The position numbers and the translations under genes were made by a program. Positions 9,172 through 17,649 of a stretch of DNA of 64,000 nucleotides are shown here, piece by piece. Each line of letters starts with the position of its first letter. Position 1 is the first letter of the stretch. The notes beneath the pieces are model-generated. The model had not been told where the DNA came from, made no database searches, and saw nothing but the letters and a program-made list of their open reading frames with translations. The DNA is from Planctomycetota bacterium (GTDB taxonomy: Bacteria > Planctomycetota > B15-G4 > SIAN01): positions 89,231 through 153,230 of the forward strand of contig JAEUIC010000028.1 in NCBI GenBank assembly GCA_016795285.1, read 5' to 3'.

Positions 9172-11184
9172 GTGGCACGACGAGGGCTCCTGAGGCGAGC
9201 GCGGCTCGCGCTGCTGCTCGCCACCGCGACGCGCTGCGGCGGGGAGGAGCGGTTGCCACCGGCGCCCGTCTGTCTGGCGGCGCCGATCGACGTCGTCGTG
9301 CTGGCGAGCTTCGACACCGCGCGCGCCGACCGGTTCGGCGCCTACGGGGCGACCAGCGGCGCGACGCCCACCTGCGATCGGCTCGCGGCGGAGGGGCTCC
9401 TCTTCAGCGACGCGCGCGCCACCGCGCCGATCACGTTGCCCTCGCACGCCTCGATGCTCTCCGGCGTCGCGCCGCCCGCGCACGGCCTGCGCGACAACGC
9501 CATCTACGCGCTCGACGAGTCGGCGCTGCTCGTCCAGGAACTCCTCGCGCCGGCGGGGTGGGCGACCGGCGCCTTCGTCGGCAGCATGATCCTCGACGCG
9601 CGCTACGGCCTCGCGCAGGGGTTCGCCGAGTACCGCGGCCCGTCGACGGCCGCGGCGGGCGTCGAGGCGACCGTGCTCGAGCGGCCGGCCGCGGCGGTGG
9701 TCGACGACGCGTTCGCCTGGGTCGCCAAGCAGCCGCGCGAGCAGCGGCTCTTCCTCTTCGTCCACTTCTACGACGCCCACGCGCCGCACGTCGCGCCGGC
9801 CGGCAGCGCACCGTTCGCCGACGCCTACGACGCCGAGATCGCCCATGCCGACGCCGAGCTCGGCCGGCTGCTCGCCGCGTTCGCGGCGGCGGGGCGGCAG
9901 GTCGCCACGGTCGTCACCGCCGACCACGGCGAGAGCTTCGGCGCGCACGGCGAGGAGAGCCACGGGATCTTCGTCTACGACGCGACCGCGCGCGTGCCGC
10001 TGATCGTCCATGCGCCCGGCCGAGTCGCGGACGAGCGGTGCGCGGCGCCGGTCAGCGTCGCCGACATCGCGCGCACGCTGCTCGACCTCGCCGACGTGCC
10101 GAGCGCCGCGCTGCCGACGGGCGCCGCGCCGTCCCTGCTCGCGACCGTCGCCGAGCCCGACGCGGCGCGCGCGATCTACGTCGAGAGCTTCATGCCGTTC
10201 CACTCCTACCGCTGGCATCCGCTGCAGGCGCTGGTCTGGCAGGGCTTCAAGCTGGTGCGCGGGCGCGGCGACGAGCTCTACGACCTCGCGAGCGACCCGG
10301 GCGAGACGCGCGACCTCGCGGCCGAGCAGCCGCAGCGCGTCGCGCAGCTCGCGGCGCGCCTCGACGCGCTGCTCCACGAGCAGGCGCCGCTCGGCACGGC
10401 GCGCGGCCAGAGCGTCTCGGCCGAGCAGTCGGCGCAGCTCGCGCAACTCGGCTACACGGCGGGCAGCGCGGGCAGCGGCGCGGCGGACGGAACGCTGCCG
10501 GCGAGCGGCGACGCGACGCTCCCCGATCCGCGCGCGCGCATCGGCGACCTCGCCGCCCACATGCGCGCGCGCGAACTCGTGCGCGAAGGAGGGCTCTTGC
10601 TGGCGAGCCCGCCCGCCGCGCCCGACCACGCGCGGCGCCTCGAGCGCGGCCGCGCGCTGCTGCAGGAGGCGCGCGGCGTGCTCGACGCGATCCGCGCGGC
10701 CCATCCGGCCGATCCCGAGGTCGACCGGACGCAGGGCTTCCTCGAACTCTCGCTCGGCGACCACGCCGCCGCGATCGCGCCGCTCGAGCGCATCTGCCTC
10801 GCCGATCCGCTCGCCGTCGGCTCGCGCTGGAACCTCGCGCTCTCCTACGCAGCGACCGGCCACGAGGAGTGGGCGGTGCTCGAGATGGAGAAGATCGCGA
10901 CGGTCGAGCCGCGCTTCACGCGCGCCTACGAGTGGCTGCTCGCGCGCTGCGAGCGAGCGGGCGACCTCGCGGGCGCCGCGTTCTGGCTGCAGCGCCACGT
11001 GCAGCACGCGGCGAACCTCGAGGAGCGCCGCCGCCTCGATCGCAAGCTGGCACCGGCGCTCGCCACGTTGAAGAAGCGCGGCCAGAAGCCGGCCGCACCG
11101 GCGACCTTCCCGGTCGCCGAGCTGCGCCCGGAAGGGATGCGCGCGCGCGAGCCGGCCGGCGCGCCGAAACGCGACCGTCCCTAG
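9172..11184 (+). CDS. Sulfatase-like hydrolase with C-terminal TPR region
   Basis: 670 aa. The GTG at 9172 is preceded by GGAGGGAG and followed by a basic, hydrophobic N-terminus (MARRGLLRRARLALLLA). Residues about 40-400 are an alkaline-phosphatase-superfamily sulfatase fold: a metal-site Asp in SFDTARAD (D48) and TADHGE (D251/H252). At the nucleophile position the sequence is T88-L-P-S-H rather than C/S-x-P-x-R, so no formylglycine can form; threonine is the likely nucleophile, as in phospho-group transferases of this superfamily. Residues about 480-620 are helical TPR-like repeats. The protein is probably envelope-located. The substrate is unknown and could be a phosphodiester rather than a sulfate ester. 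Confidence 0.82.
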   Translation: MARRGLLRRARLALLLATATRCGGEERLPPAPVCLAAPIDVVVLASFDTARADRFGAYGATSGATPTCDRLAAEGLLFSDARATAPITLPSHASMLSGVAPPAHGLRDNAIYALDESALLVQELLAPAGWATGAFVGSMILDARYGLAQGFAEYRGPSTAAAGVEATVLERPAAAVVDDAFAWVAKQPREQRLFLFVHFYDAHAPHVAPAGSAPFADAYDAEIAHADAELGRLLAAFAAAGRQVATVVTADHGESFGAHGEESHGIFVYDATARVPLIVHAPGRVADERCAAPVSVADIARTLLDLADVPSAALPTGAAPSLLATVAEPDAARAIYVESFMPFHSYRWHPLQALVWQGFKLVRGRGDELYDLASDPGETRDLAAEQPQRVAQLAARLDALLHEQAPLGTARGQSVSAEQSAQLAQLGYTAGSAGSGAADGTLPASGDATLPDPRARIGDLAAHMRARELVREGGLLLASPPAAPDHARRLERGRALLQEARGVLDAIRAAHPADPEVDRTQGFLELSLGDHAAAIAPLERICLADPLAVGSRWNLALSYAATGHEEWAVLEMEKIATVEPRFTRAYEWLLARCERAGDLAGAAFWLQRHVQHAANLEERRRLDRKLAPALATLKKRGQKPAAPATFPVAELRPEGMRAREPAGAPKRDRP

Positions 11185-11252
11185 CGTGCTGCGGACGAGG
11201 CGCGCGCCACCGCCTCGCCCGCCGCCGACCGCGCCGTGGCTGGAGCCGCTCG

Positions 11253-11843
11253 ATGTTCAACTTCTCCCCGTTCGCCAGTCCAGCCCCGCTGCCGATGCCG
11301 ACGCGCTCGCGCCCCGGCTGCACGCAGATCGGCGACGCGCTCTGCGACCTGCTCGAGGAGGTGGAGGAGCTCGCGTGCGGCACCGAGCACCTCGCCACCT
11401 TCCGCGAGGCGCGCGACTTCATGCTCACCGCGCCGCGCGCCGGCGCGCCGATCACCTTCGGTTTCGCGCGCCAGGCGGCGGGCCACGCGGTCGCGCTGGC
11501 GCAGTCCGACTTCGAGCTCGGCTTCGCGGCGGCGAAATGGGCCGCGGAGGGGGTGTCGCGCCTCTCCGGCAAGCCGGCCGGGCAGGTGAGCGACGGCGTC
11601 GACGCGGCGGTCGAGCGGGCCAAGGCCAACGCGCTCGACCATTTCGTCCACCTCGACTACGCCGCGGTCGGCGGCGAGATCGCGTCGCGCTTCGGGGCGA
11701 TCGGCCCGAACGCGCGCGCCGCGTTCCGGCGCGCCGGCAGCAACCTCGGGCGAGCGGCGGTGGCGCAGGTCGAGGCGATCCAGGCGGTGAACCGGCGGAT
11801 CGGCGCCGACGCGCTGCGTCCCGATCCGCACGAGCCGGTGTGA
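11253..11843 (+). CDS. Conserved-looking hypothetical helical protein
   Basis: 196 aa, starting at ATG 11253 with GGAG about 9 bases upstream. After a short Pro-rich N-terminus it is mostly alpha-helical and Ala-rich, with no signal peptide or membrane segment and no motif I recognise. Coding is supported by the frame, the RBS, and the fit between the sulfatase-like gene (67 bases upstream, same strand) and the convergent methyltransferase (18 bases downstream). Confidence 0.6.
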   Translation: MFNFSPFASPAPLPMPTRSRPGCTQIGDALCDLLEEVEELACGTEHLATFREARDFMLTAPRAGAPITFGFARQAAGHAVALAQSDFELGFAAAKWAAEGVSRLSGKPAGQVSDGVDAAVERAKANALDHFVHLDYAAVGGEIASRFGAIGPNARAAFRRAGSNLGRAAVAQVEAIQAVNRRIGADALRPDPHEPV

Positions 11844-11861
11844 CGGCTCGCCGTCGCGCGA

Positions 11862-12524
11862 TCAGCGCCGCATGCCGCCGTCGCCCGGCCGGCGCGTGAG
11901 GCAGCGCAGGTCGGTCACCTTGCGCAGCACGCGCAGCCCCTCCTTGCCGTGGAAGGTGACCAGCAGCGCGTCGGAGGCGGCGAAGTTCTCGAAGAGGCGC
12001 TCGATCACCTCCTCCTCGCCCGGCCACGGATAGGCGAAGACGACGTCGAAGTCGTCGGGGTCGCGGCGCAGCACCGCGTGGCCGTCGGGCCCGCCCTCGA
12101 CGATCCAGCTGAACTCCTCGTTGCAGGCGGCGAGGTCGCCGGCGTCCTGCGGCACGAAGCTGCCGAGCGCCAGCGCGACGTCGAGCGCGAAGTCGCCGGT
12201 GAGGCGGCGCGCCTCGTCGAGCAGGTCGCGCTCGATCTCGATCCCGGCGGCGTCGTAGCCGCAGAGGCGCGCGAGGCCGGCGACCGCCGCGAAGCCGCAG
12301 CCCCACTCGCAGAAGCTCTTGCCGCTCGGCAGCTTCGCCTTCGCGAGCGCGTCGAGCGTCCGCCACGCATGCTCGAAGTCGCTCGGCACGAAGCCGTGCA
12401 GCGGCCGCTTCACGCGCGTGGCGTGGAAGCGGTCGATCCGCGCGTTCGCCTCGCCGATGAAACGAGCGACGATCGCCGGGAGCGGTCCGGCGGTCGGCTC
12501 GATGGCGATGCGGACCAGGGCCAT
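11862..12524 (-). CDS. SAM-dependent methyltransferase-like protein
   Basis: 220 aa; start at ATG 12524 (MALVRIAIEP). A class I methyltransferase motif I is clear (CEWGCGFAAVAGLARLCG), followed by an acidic motif-II position (GIEIERDLLDEAR) and a motif-IV-like stretch (DFDVVFAYPWPGEEE). The NPPY-type motif of DNA/RNA N-methyltransferases is absent. The FAYPWPGEEEVIERLF segment recalls small-molecule or protein-type methyltransferases. It is last in the M14-helicase-NTF2 run and starts 11 bases after the NTF2 gene. The substrate is unknown. Confidence 0.75.
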   Translation of the reverse strand: MALVRIAIEPTAGPLPAIVARFIGEANARIDRFHATRVKRPLHGFVPSDFEHAWRTLDALAKAKLPSGKSFCEWGCGFAAVAGLARLCGYDAAGIEIERDLLDEARRLTGDFALDVALALGSFVPQDAGDLAACNEEFSWIVEGGPDGHAVLRRDPDDFDVVFAYPWPGEEEVIERLFENFAASDALLVTFHGKEGLRVLRKVTDLRCLTRRPGDGGMRR

Positions 12525-12535
12525 GGCGCGTCTCG

Positions 12536-13084
12536 TCAGGGCGGCAGGCGGGTGTCGGCGATGGCGACGATCCGCCAGCCGGCAGCGGTGCGTGCCAGCG
12601 TGAAGGCGTCGACGCCGCGATGGTGGGGGGCGCCGTCGAGGTCGAAGCGGTAGCGCCCGAAGACCACCGCGAGGTCGCCGTCGAGCAGCACGGTCGGCGG
12701 CTCGACGAACTGCTCGCGGTAGGCGCGGGTCGCCGCGCGCAGGCTCGCGACGAAGCGCTTCCATTCGGTCGGCTGGAGCTGCGGTCCGGGCGCGCCGGCG
12801 GCGGCGGGCGCCACGGAGAGCAGCGTCGGGGCGAAGGCGACCAGCCGTTCGATGGCCGCCGCGTCGTGCTGCTCGAGCGCGGCGAAGAACGCGGCGACGG
12901 TCGCGCGCACCGCCTCCTCGTCAGCCGCGTCGGCCGCGTCGGCCGCGTCGGCGCGAGCAGCGGGCGGCGTCGGGGTCGGCGTCGCCGGAGCTGGCGACGC
13001 GCTCGGCGACGCGGCGCCGACGCAAGCGGCCGCGGCGAGCGTGGCGAGAGAGAGGAGCGCGCGCGTCGCCAGCCGCCCGTTCAT
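12536..13084 (-). CDS. NTF2/SnoaL-like lipoprotein
   Basis: 182 aa. ATG at 13084 overlaps the stop of the helicase gene (ATGA). The N-terminus is a lipoprotein-type signal with Cys near residue 20 (LATLAAAAC), followed by a Ser/Ala/Pro/Thr linker and an Asp-Ala-Ala repeat (see 12924-12950). Residues about 60-182 have the NTF2-like pattern: helix AVRATVAAFFAALEQHD, then WKRFVASLRAATRAY, then the strands LLDGDLAVVFGRYRF and GWRIVAIADTRLPP. Such domains bind small ligands or act as inhibitors or isomerases; no catalytic residues are obvious. The protein is probably membrane-anchored and exported, which contrasts with its cytoplasmic operon partners. Confidence 0.75.
   Translation of the reverse strand: MNGRLATRALLSLATLAAAACVGAASPSASPAPATPTPTPPAARADAADAADAADEEAVRATVAAFFAALEQHDAAAIERLVAFAPTLLSVAPAAAGAPGPQLQPTEWKRFVASLRAATRAYREQFVEPPTVLLDGDLAVVFGRYRFDLDGAPHHRGVDAFTLARTAAGWRIVAIADTRLPP
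12924..12950 (-). repeat. Three perfect copies of a 9-base repeat (GCCGCGTCG)
   Basis: Three tandem 9-mers inside the NTF2-like lipoprotein gene encode Ala-Ala-Asp units in the linker after the signal peptide. In-frame slippage would change linker length without breaking the gene. Confidence 0.8.
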
Positions 13085-15012
13085 GCGTGGAGGTCGCGGC
13101 GGACCGTGACGCGCCGGCCGCGGATCGAGGAGCCGCGCAGCGCGTCGATCACCTGGTCGACCGCCTCGGCCGGCACCTCGACCAGCGCGAAGCGGTCGGT
13201 GATGCGGACCGAGCCGATCGCGGCACCCGGCACGCCCGCCTCGTTGGCGATGGCGCCGACCAGGTCGCCCGGCCGCAGCCCGTCGATGCGTCCCGCGCCG
13301 ATGAAGATGCGCCCCATCTCGCCGGCGACGTCGTGGGCGCCGCGCGGCCGGAAGGGCGGTCGATCGCCTTGCGGCCCATGGTCGCGCGGCGGACCCCACT
13401 CGCGCGGCGGCGGCAGCCCTAGGTCCTGCTCGTCGGCCTGCTCGCCCGAAGCGGCGTGGTTCGCGTCATGGGCGAGCTTGGCGGCGGCGGCGGCGACGTC
13501 CATCGGGTCGAGCTCGCTCGCGAGCTCCTCGACCATCCGCTTGAACGGCTCGAGCTCGCCGGCCAGCACCGCCTCGCGCAGCGACGCGCGGGTCAGCTCG
13601 AGGCGGCGGTTCTTCAGGTCGGCGACGGTCGGCAGCTGCTCGAGCGCGATCTTCTGGCGCGTGGCGAACTCGAGGTTGCGCAGCAGGCGGTGCTCGCGCG
13701 GCTCGACGAAGGTGATGGCGACCCCTTCGCGGCCGGCGCGGCCGGTGCGACCGATGCGATGGACGTAGTCGTCGGGGTCGGACGGGACGCCGTAGTTGAC
13801 GACGTGCGAGACGTGCTCGATGTCGAGCCCGCGCGCCGCGACGTCGGTGGCGATCAGCAGGTCGGCCTGCTGCTCGCGGAAGCGCTTCATGACGCGGTCG
13901 CGCTGTTCCTGCTGGAAGCCGCCGTGCAGCGCTTCGGCCCGCCAGCCGCGCGCGTTCATCGTCTCCTGCAGCTCGTCCACCTCGAGGCGAGTGCGGCAGA
14001 AGACGATCGCCGAGGTCGGTTGCTCCATGTCGAGCACGCGGCCGAGCGCGGCGTGCTTCACCGGCCGCGGTACCATGTAGGCGACCTGGCGCACGCGCGG
14101 CGCCTGGCCCGCCTGCGGCCGCTCGCGCGCGATGGTGACGCGCACCGGGTCGCGCAGGTGGGAGCGGGCGATGGCGAGGATGCGCGGCGCGAGCGTCGCC
14201 GAGAAGAGCGCCGTCTGGTGGTCGGCCGGCAGCTTGGCGAGGATCGCCTCGATGTCCTCGGCGAACCCCATGTCGAGCATCTCGTCCGCCTCGTCGAGGA
14301 CGCAGAGCTTCACGTCGTCGAGCATCAGCGAGCGGCGGTTCAGGTGGTCGAGCGCGCGGCCCGGCGTCGCGACGATCACCTCGACGCCGCGGTCGAGCAC
14401 GCGCAGCTGCTGGCGGATCTCCTGGCCGCCGTAGATCGGCAGCACGGTCGCAGCGCGCGCGCGGCCGTAGCGATGGATCGCCTCGGCGACCTGCATGGCG
14501 AGCTCGCGCGTCGGCACCAGCACCAGCGCGGTCGGCTTGTTGCGCACCGGCTTGCCGGTGACCGCGCGCTGCAGCAACGGCAGCGCGAAGGCGGCCGTCT
14601 TGCCGGTGCCGGTCGCCGCTTGGCCGAGCACGTCGCGGCCCGCGAGCAGCGGCGGGATCGCCTCGCGCTGGATCGGGGTCGGCTCTTCGTAGCCGAGCAC
14701 GGCGAGGTCGGCGCAAACGGCCGCGTCGACGCCGAGCGCAGCGAACCCCTTCGCGGTGGCGGGCGCAGTGGCGGGCGCGCTGGCGTCGGCGACCGCGGGC
14801 GCGGCGATCGGTGCCGCCGCCGACGGAACCGCAGGCGCGGGCGGCGCGGGCTTGGCGGGTTTGGCGGGCGGCGCGGACGGCGGCGAAGCAGCGGGCGCGG
14901 ACGGCGGCGAAGCAGCGGGCGCGGCCGGCGGGAGCGGCGCGCCCGACGGGGCGTAGGAGGCGGCGGAACGTTTCGGCGGGCGCGGTGGGCGCGGGGCGTC
15001 GGAGGCGGTCAT
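13081..15012 (-). CDS. DEAD-box RNA helicase with DbpA-type RNA-binding domain
   Basis: 643 aa. A Pro/Ala/Ser-rich disordered N-terminus covers about 1-95. The helicase core follows: Q motif (YEEPTPIQREAIPPLL), Walker A (AATGTGKT), DEAD (VLDEADEMLDMG), SAT (LFSATL) and motif VI (HRIGRTGRAGREG). The last ~75 residues match the DbpA RNA-binding fold (IFIGAGRIDGLRPGDLVGAI). The architecture is that of CsdA/DeaD/DbpA proteins, which remodel rRNA or mRNA structure, often in cold or ribosome assembly. The start is an ATG only six bases after a -10-like CACAAT, with no Shine-Dalgarno (see 15013-15024). The M14 peptidase gene lies 55 bases upstream on the same strand. Confidence 0.93.
   Translation of the reverse strand: MTASDAPRPPRPPKRSAASYAPSGAPLPPAAPAASPPSAPAASPPSAPPAKPAKPAPPAPAVPSAAAPIAAPAVADASAPATAPATAKGFAALGVDAAVCADLAVLGYEEPTPIQREAIPPLLAGRDVLGQAATGTGKTAAFALPLLQRAVTGKPVRNKPTALVLVPTRELAMQVAEAIHRYGRARAATVLPIYGGQEIRQQLRVLDRGVEVIVATPGRALDHLNRRSLMLDDVKLCVLDEADEMLDMGFAEDIEAILAKLPADHQTALFSATLAPRILAIARSHLRDPVRVTIARERPQAGQAPRVRQVAYMVPRPVKHAALGRVLDMEQPTSAIVFCRTRLEVDELQETMNARGWRAEALHGGFQQEQRDRVMKRFREQQADLLIATDVAARGLDIEHVSHVVNYGVPSDPDDYVHRIGRTGRAGREGVAITFVEPREHRLLRNLEFATRQKIALEQLPTVADLKNRRLELTRASLREAVLAGELEPFKRMVEELASELDPMDVAAAAAKLAHDANHAASGEQADEQDLGLPPPREWGPPRDHGPQGDRPPFRPRGAHDVAGEMGRIFIGAGRIDGLRPGDLVGAIANEAGVPGAAIGSVRITDRFALVEVPAEAVDQVIDALRGSSIRGRRVTVRRDLHA
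14871..14918 (-). repeat. Perfect tandem 24-base duplication in the helicase N-terminus
   Basis: Two identical 24-base units (14871-14894 and 14895-14918) encode repeated Ala-Ser-Pro-Pro-Ser-Ala-Pro-Ala blocks in the low-complexity N-terminal extension. The identity at DNA level suggests a recent duplication. Confidence 0.85.
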
Positions 15013-15024
15013 GGCGCCATTGTG
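15013..15024 (-). promoter_or_regulatory. -10-like CACAAT six bases before the helicase ATG
   Basis: The minus strand reads GG-CACAAT-GGCGCC-ATG. Six bases between the hexamer and ATG would place transcription start at the A of ATG, giving a leaderless mRNA. The hexamer matches TATAAT at 4 of 6 positions; no -35 element is evident. Confidence 0.4.
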
Positions 15025-15067
15025 CCGAGGGGGCGCCGAGCGCCGCGAGCTTTCTCTGCGGCCCGGG

Positions 15068-17542
15068 TCACTCCAGCACGAAGTCGATCGCGTTGCCGAG
15101 GTAGGCGCCGCTCGGGTCGAGGACGAGCGGCTGCAGGTGGATCTCGACGCCCGACAGCGTCGGATCGACCGGCAGGTCGGCGATCAGCGTGTAGCGGCCG
15201 CTCGGGCCGGTGTTCCCGCTCGCCACCGGGATCATCGTCGCCGCATCGAGTTCGAGCAGGCCGAGCTTCTTCAGGAAGAGGTTGCCGGGCTGCTGCGCGC
15301 CCCAGAGCACGAACGACTGGTTGGCGTCGCCTTGGACGTGGAGGCGCAGCGACCCGCCCTGCTTCGGGCTGCCGTAGCGCCAGACGCCGACGCGACCGGA
15401 CGGGAAGGCGCGGAACTCGAGGTCGTCGACGAGCGCCTCGGCGAGCGAGTTGTTCGGGTCGTCGGCGGCGCGGAAGCGCAGCTGCATGCGATCGGTGAGC
15501 GGCACGTAGGCGGCCGGGTCGAAGCTCACCTGCTGCCACGAGTTGTGGTTGCCGGCGAGCGCCTCGACGTCGCTCCAGGTGGCGCCGCCGTCGGCGCTGA
15601 TCGAGACGAGGAAGGTGTCGTCGGCGGTGGTGAGGTCGGTGAACCAGCGCCAGTAGGAGATCAGCGGAGCGACCGCATCCTCGAGGTCGAACTGCGGGCT
15701 GTAGGCGGTGGTGCGGCCGCTGTCGAGGTCGTAGGTGCCGGCGCTGCTGCCGGCGCGTCCATCGGTGACGAGGCAGAAGACGCCGCTCGCGGAGTGGTCG
15801 TCGGCTGGCTGCGCGGTGTTGCCTCCCGAGGTGGTCTGCTGCGGGTCGGCCACCTCGAAGCGGCCGTTCACCGCGTTGTCGCCGGCGTCGCCGAGCGTCC
15901 AGCCGAAGTCGGCCTCGAGGTCGTCGCCATCGACGGTGACCGGCTCGCCGATCAGCAGCGTGAAGGCGTGGCTCTCGACGTAGCCGTCGTAGGCGAGGTC
16001 GGCGGTGACCGTGATGCGCTGCCCGAGCGCGGCGCCCGGCGCGACCTGCACGCGCAGCGGCGCAGCGAGGTTGTCGGCCTGCGCGAACGCGGCGAGCGTG
16101 CCGAAGTCGTGGAAGCCGTCGACGACGACGACGTCGGCGCTGCTGCTCGCGAGCGAGAGCGTCGCGGCGCCGTTCGTGGCGAGCGTGCCGACGTTCTCGA
16201 GCCGGAGCGCGAGGTCGAACTCCTCGCCCGGCTCGCTCCAGGCGTCGCCGTCGCCGCTCGACTCGACGAGCGCCCAGTCGTCGCTCTCGAGCCCGGCGCC
16301 CGCGTAGAGCGCGATCCGCTGGAAGCCGCGCAGGTTCTCCTCGATCAGCGGGACGATGCGCGTCGCGGGCGGCCAGAAGCCGTCGCCGCTGCCGCCGATC
16401 TCGACGGTGCCCGACCAGGTGCCGTGCACGCCGTGGTCGAGGTCGACGGTGTTGCCGTTGGCCGAGTAGAGCGCCTGGCAGATCGTGCCGTGGACGTAGC
16501 CGTTGGTCTCGGTGTAGCGCTCCGCGATCGCGTCGAACGCCGCGCGCTGCGGCGGATCGAAGCAGTCGTAGCCCCACGGGAAGAGCCAGAGGTCGGAGTA
16601 GGTGTGGGTCGAGATCGAGGTCTGGAACTCGCGGCTGGCGATGAACGCCTCCATCGCCTGCGTCTCGGGCTCGGAGGCGGGCGACGGGCCGCGGTAGGTC
16701 TCGCTGCTGCTGTTGCCGCTCGAGCCCGAGTTGTCGTAGCCCCACTGGTAGGAGTAGTTGCGGTTCAGGTCGACGCCGTAGGTGCCGTTGCCGTTGTCGC
16801 GCCGGTTCTTCCGCCACATCCCGCCGCCGTTGGGCGAGTTGGCGCGGTTGTACTCGTAGCCGTCGGGGTTCACGACCGGGATGAACCAGATCTCCCGCTC
16901 GTCGACGAGGTGGGTGGCGAGCGGGTCGCTGCCGTAGTTCTCGAGCAGCCAGTCGAGGAAGTAGAGCGTCGCGTGGATGCCGACCGGCTCGCGCGCGTGG
17001 TGGAGCGCGTCGAAGCGCACTTCGGGTTCCGCCTCGTCCAGCGCGTGGGAGTCGGAGACCTTCACCGCCCAGATCTCGCGACCCTCGCCGCTCTGGCCGA
17101 TCGAGAACTTCGCGCTGCAGATGGTCGGGTGGTTCGCGGCGAAGCCGTCGAGCAGCGCCTCGACCTCGGCCAGCGTGAAGTAGCCGCCCATGCTGCCGCC
17201 GTCCCAGTCGATGCCGCTCGCGCGGCTCGCCGGCGGCGCGGTGGCGGCGAGGCGCGCCGCATAGAACGCCTCGAGGTCGCGCTGCGTCACCGTCACGAGC
17301 GCCCCGAGGCGCTGCAGCTCGGCGAGCTGCGCATCGGTGACGCTGATCTCGGCGCGCCCGCCCGGCAGCCGGCTCTGGCAGTCGAGCGCGACGCCCGCCT
17401 GCTCGGCGGCGCGCACGCTGCGCGCGTCGCGCAACGAGAGCTCGGCGAGATGGTGGCGGGGCGGCGGGCCGGACTGCAGCGGCGCAGGCGACGGCGACGG
17501 CGCGAGCAGCGCGGCGGCGAGGAGCGGCAGGGCGAGCGACAT
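15068..17542 (-). CDS. Secreted M14 zinc carboxypeptidase with C-terminal beta-sandwich domains
   Basis: 824 aa with an N-terminal signal peptide. After a propeptide-like segment (about 25-110), the catalytic domain (about 115-440) has the HxxE zinc site (DALHHAREPVG), the substrate-binding region VDLNRNYSYQWGY, the third zinc ligand in STHTYSDLWLFPWGYD, and the catalytic Glu in GTVEIGGSGDG. All key residues are present. The C-terminal half has a CARDB/fibronectin-like segment, an immune-inhibitor-A or MAM-like sandwich (ISYWRWFTDLTTADDTFLVSISADGG), and a short end domain. It probably degrades extracellular peptides. It precedes the helicase on the same strand by 55 bases, though the helicase seems to have its own promoter. 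Confidence 0.92.
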   Translation of the reverse strand: MSLALPLLAAALLAPSPSPAPLQSGPPPRHHLAELSLRDARSVRAAEQAGVALDCQSRLPGGRAEISVTDAQLAELQRLGALVTVTQRDLEAFYAARLAATAPPASRASGIDWDGGSMGGYFTLAEVEALLDGFAANHPTICSAKFSIGQSGEGREIWAVKVSDSHALDEAEPEVRFDALHHAREPVGIHATLYFLDWLLENYGSDPLATHLVDEREIWFIPVVNPDGYEYNRANSPNGGGMWRKNRRDNGNGTYGVDLNRNYSYQWGYDNSGSSGNSSSETYRGPSPASEPETQAMEAFIASREFQTSISTHTYSDLWLFPWGYDCFDPPQRAAFDAIAERYTETNGYVHGTICQALYSANGNTVDLDHGVHGTWSGTVEIGGSGDGFWPPATRIVPLIEENLRGFQRIALYAGAGLESDDWALVESSGDGDAWSEPGEEFDLALRLENVGTLATNGAATLSLASSSADVVVVDGFHDFGTLAAFAQADNLAAPLRVQVAPGAALGQRITVTADLAYDGYVESHAFTLLIGEPVTVDGDDLEADFGWTLGDAGDNAVNGRFEVADPQQTTSGGNTAQPADDHSASGVFCLVTDGRAGSSAGTYDLDSGRTTAYSPQFDLEDAVAPLISYWRWFTDLTTADDTFLVSISADGGATWSDVEALAGNHNSWQQVSFDPAAYVPLTDRMQLRFRAADDPNNSLAEALVDDLEFRAFPSGRVGVWRYGSPKQGGSLRLHVQGDANQSFVLWGAQQPGNLFLKKLGLLELDAATMIPVASGNTGPSGRYTLIADLPVDPTLSGVEIHLQPLVLDPSGAYLGNAIDFVLE

Positions 17543-17635
17543 CGGGCTCTCCGGTGCAGGACAGGGTGGCGAGGCGGCGCGCGCCGGCGGATGGCGAGGC
17601 GCTTCTGACGCGTCGCGCGCGAGCGTTGCGACGGG

Positions 17636-17641
17636 AGGTTA
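17636..17641 (-). promoter_or_regulatory. -10-type box TAACCT upstream of the M14 peptidase
   Basis: The minus strand reads GCGC-TAACCT-CCCGTC, 93 bases before ATG 17542. It belongs to the recurrent GCTAnnnT pattern. A small 6-bp hairpin (CGTCGC/GCGACG, 17611-17633) lies between box and gene. Confidence 0.35.
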
Positions 17642-17649
17642 GCGCGCCG

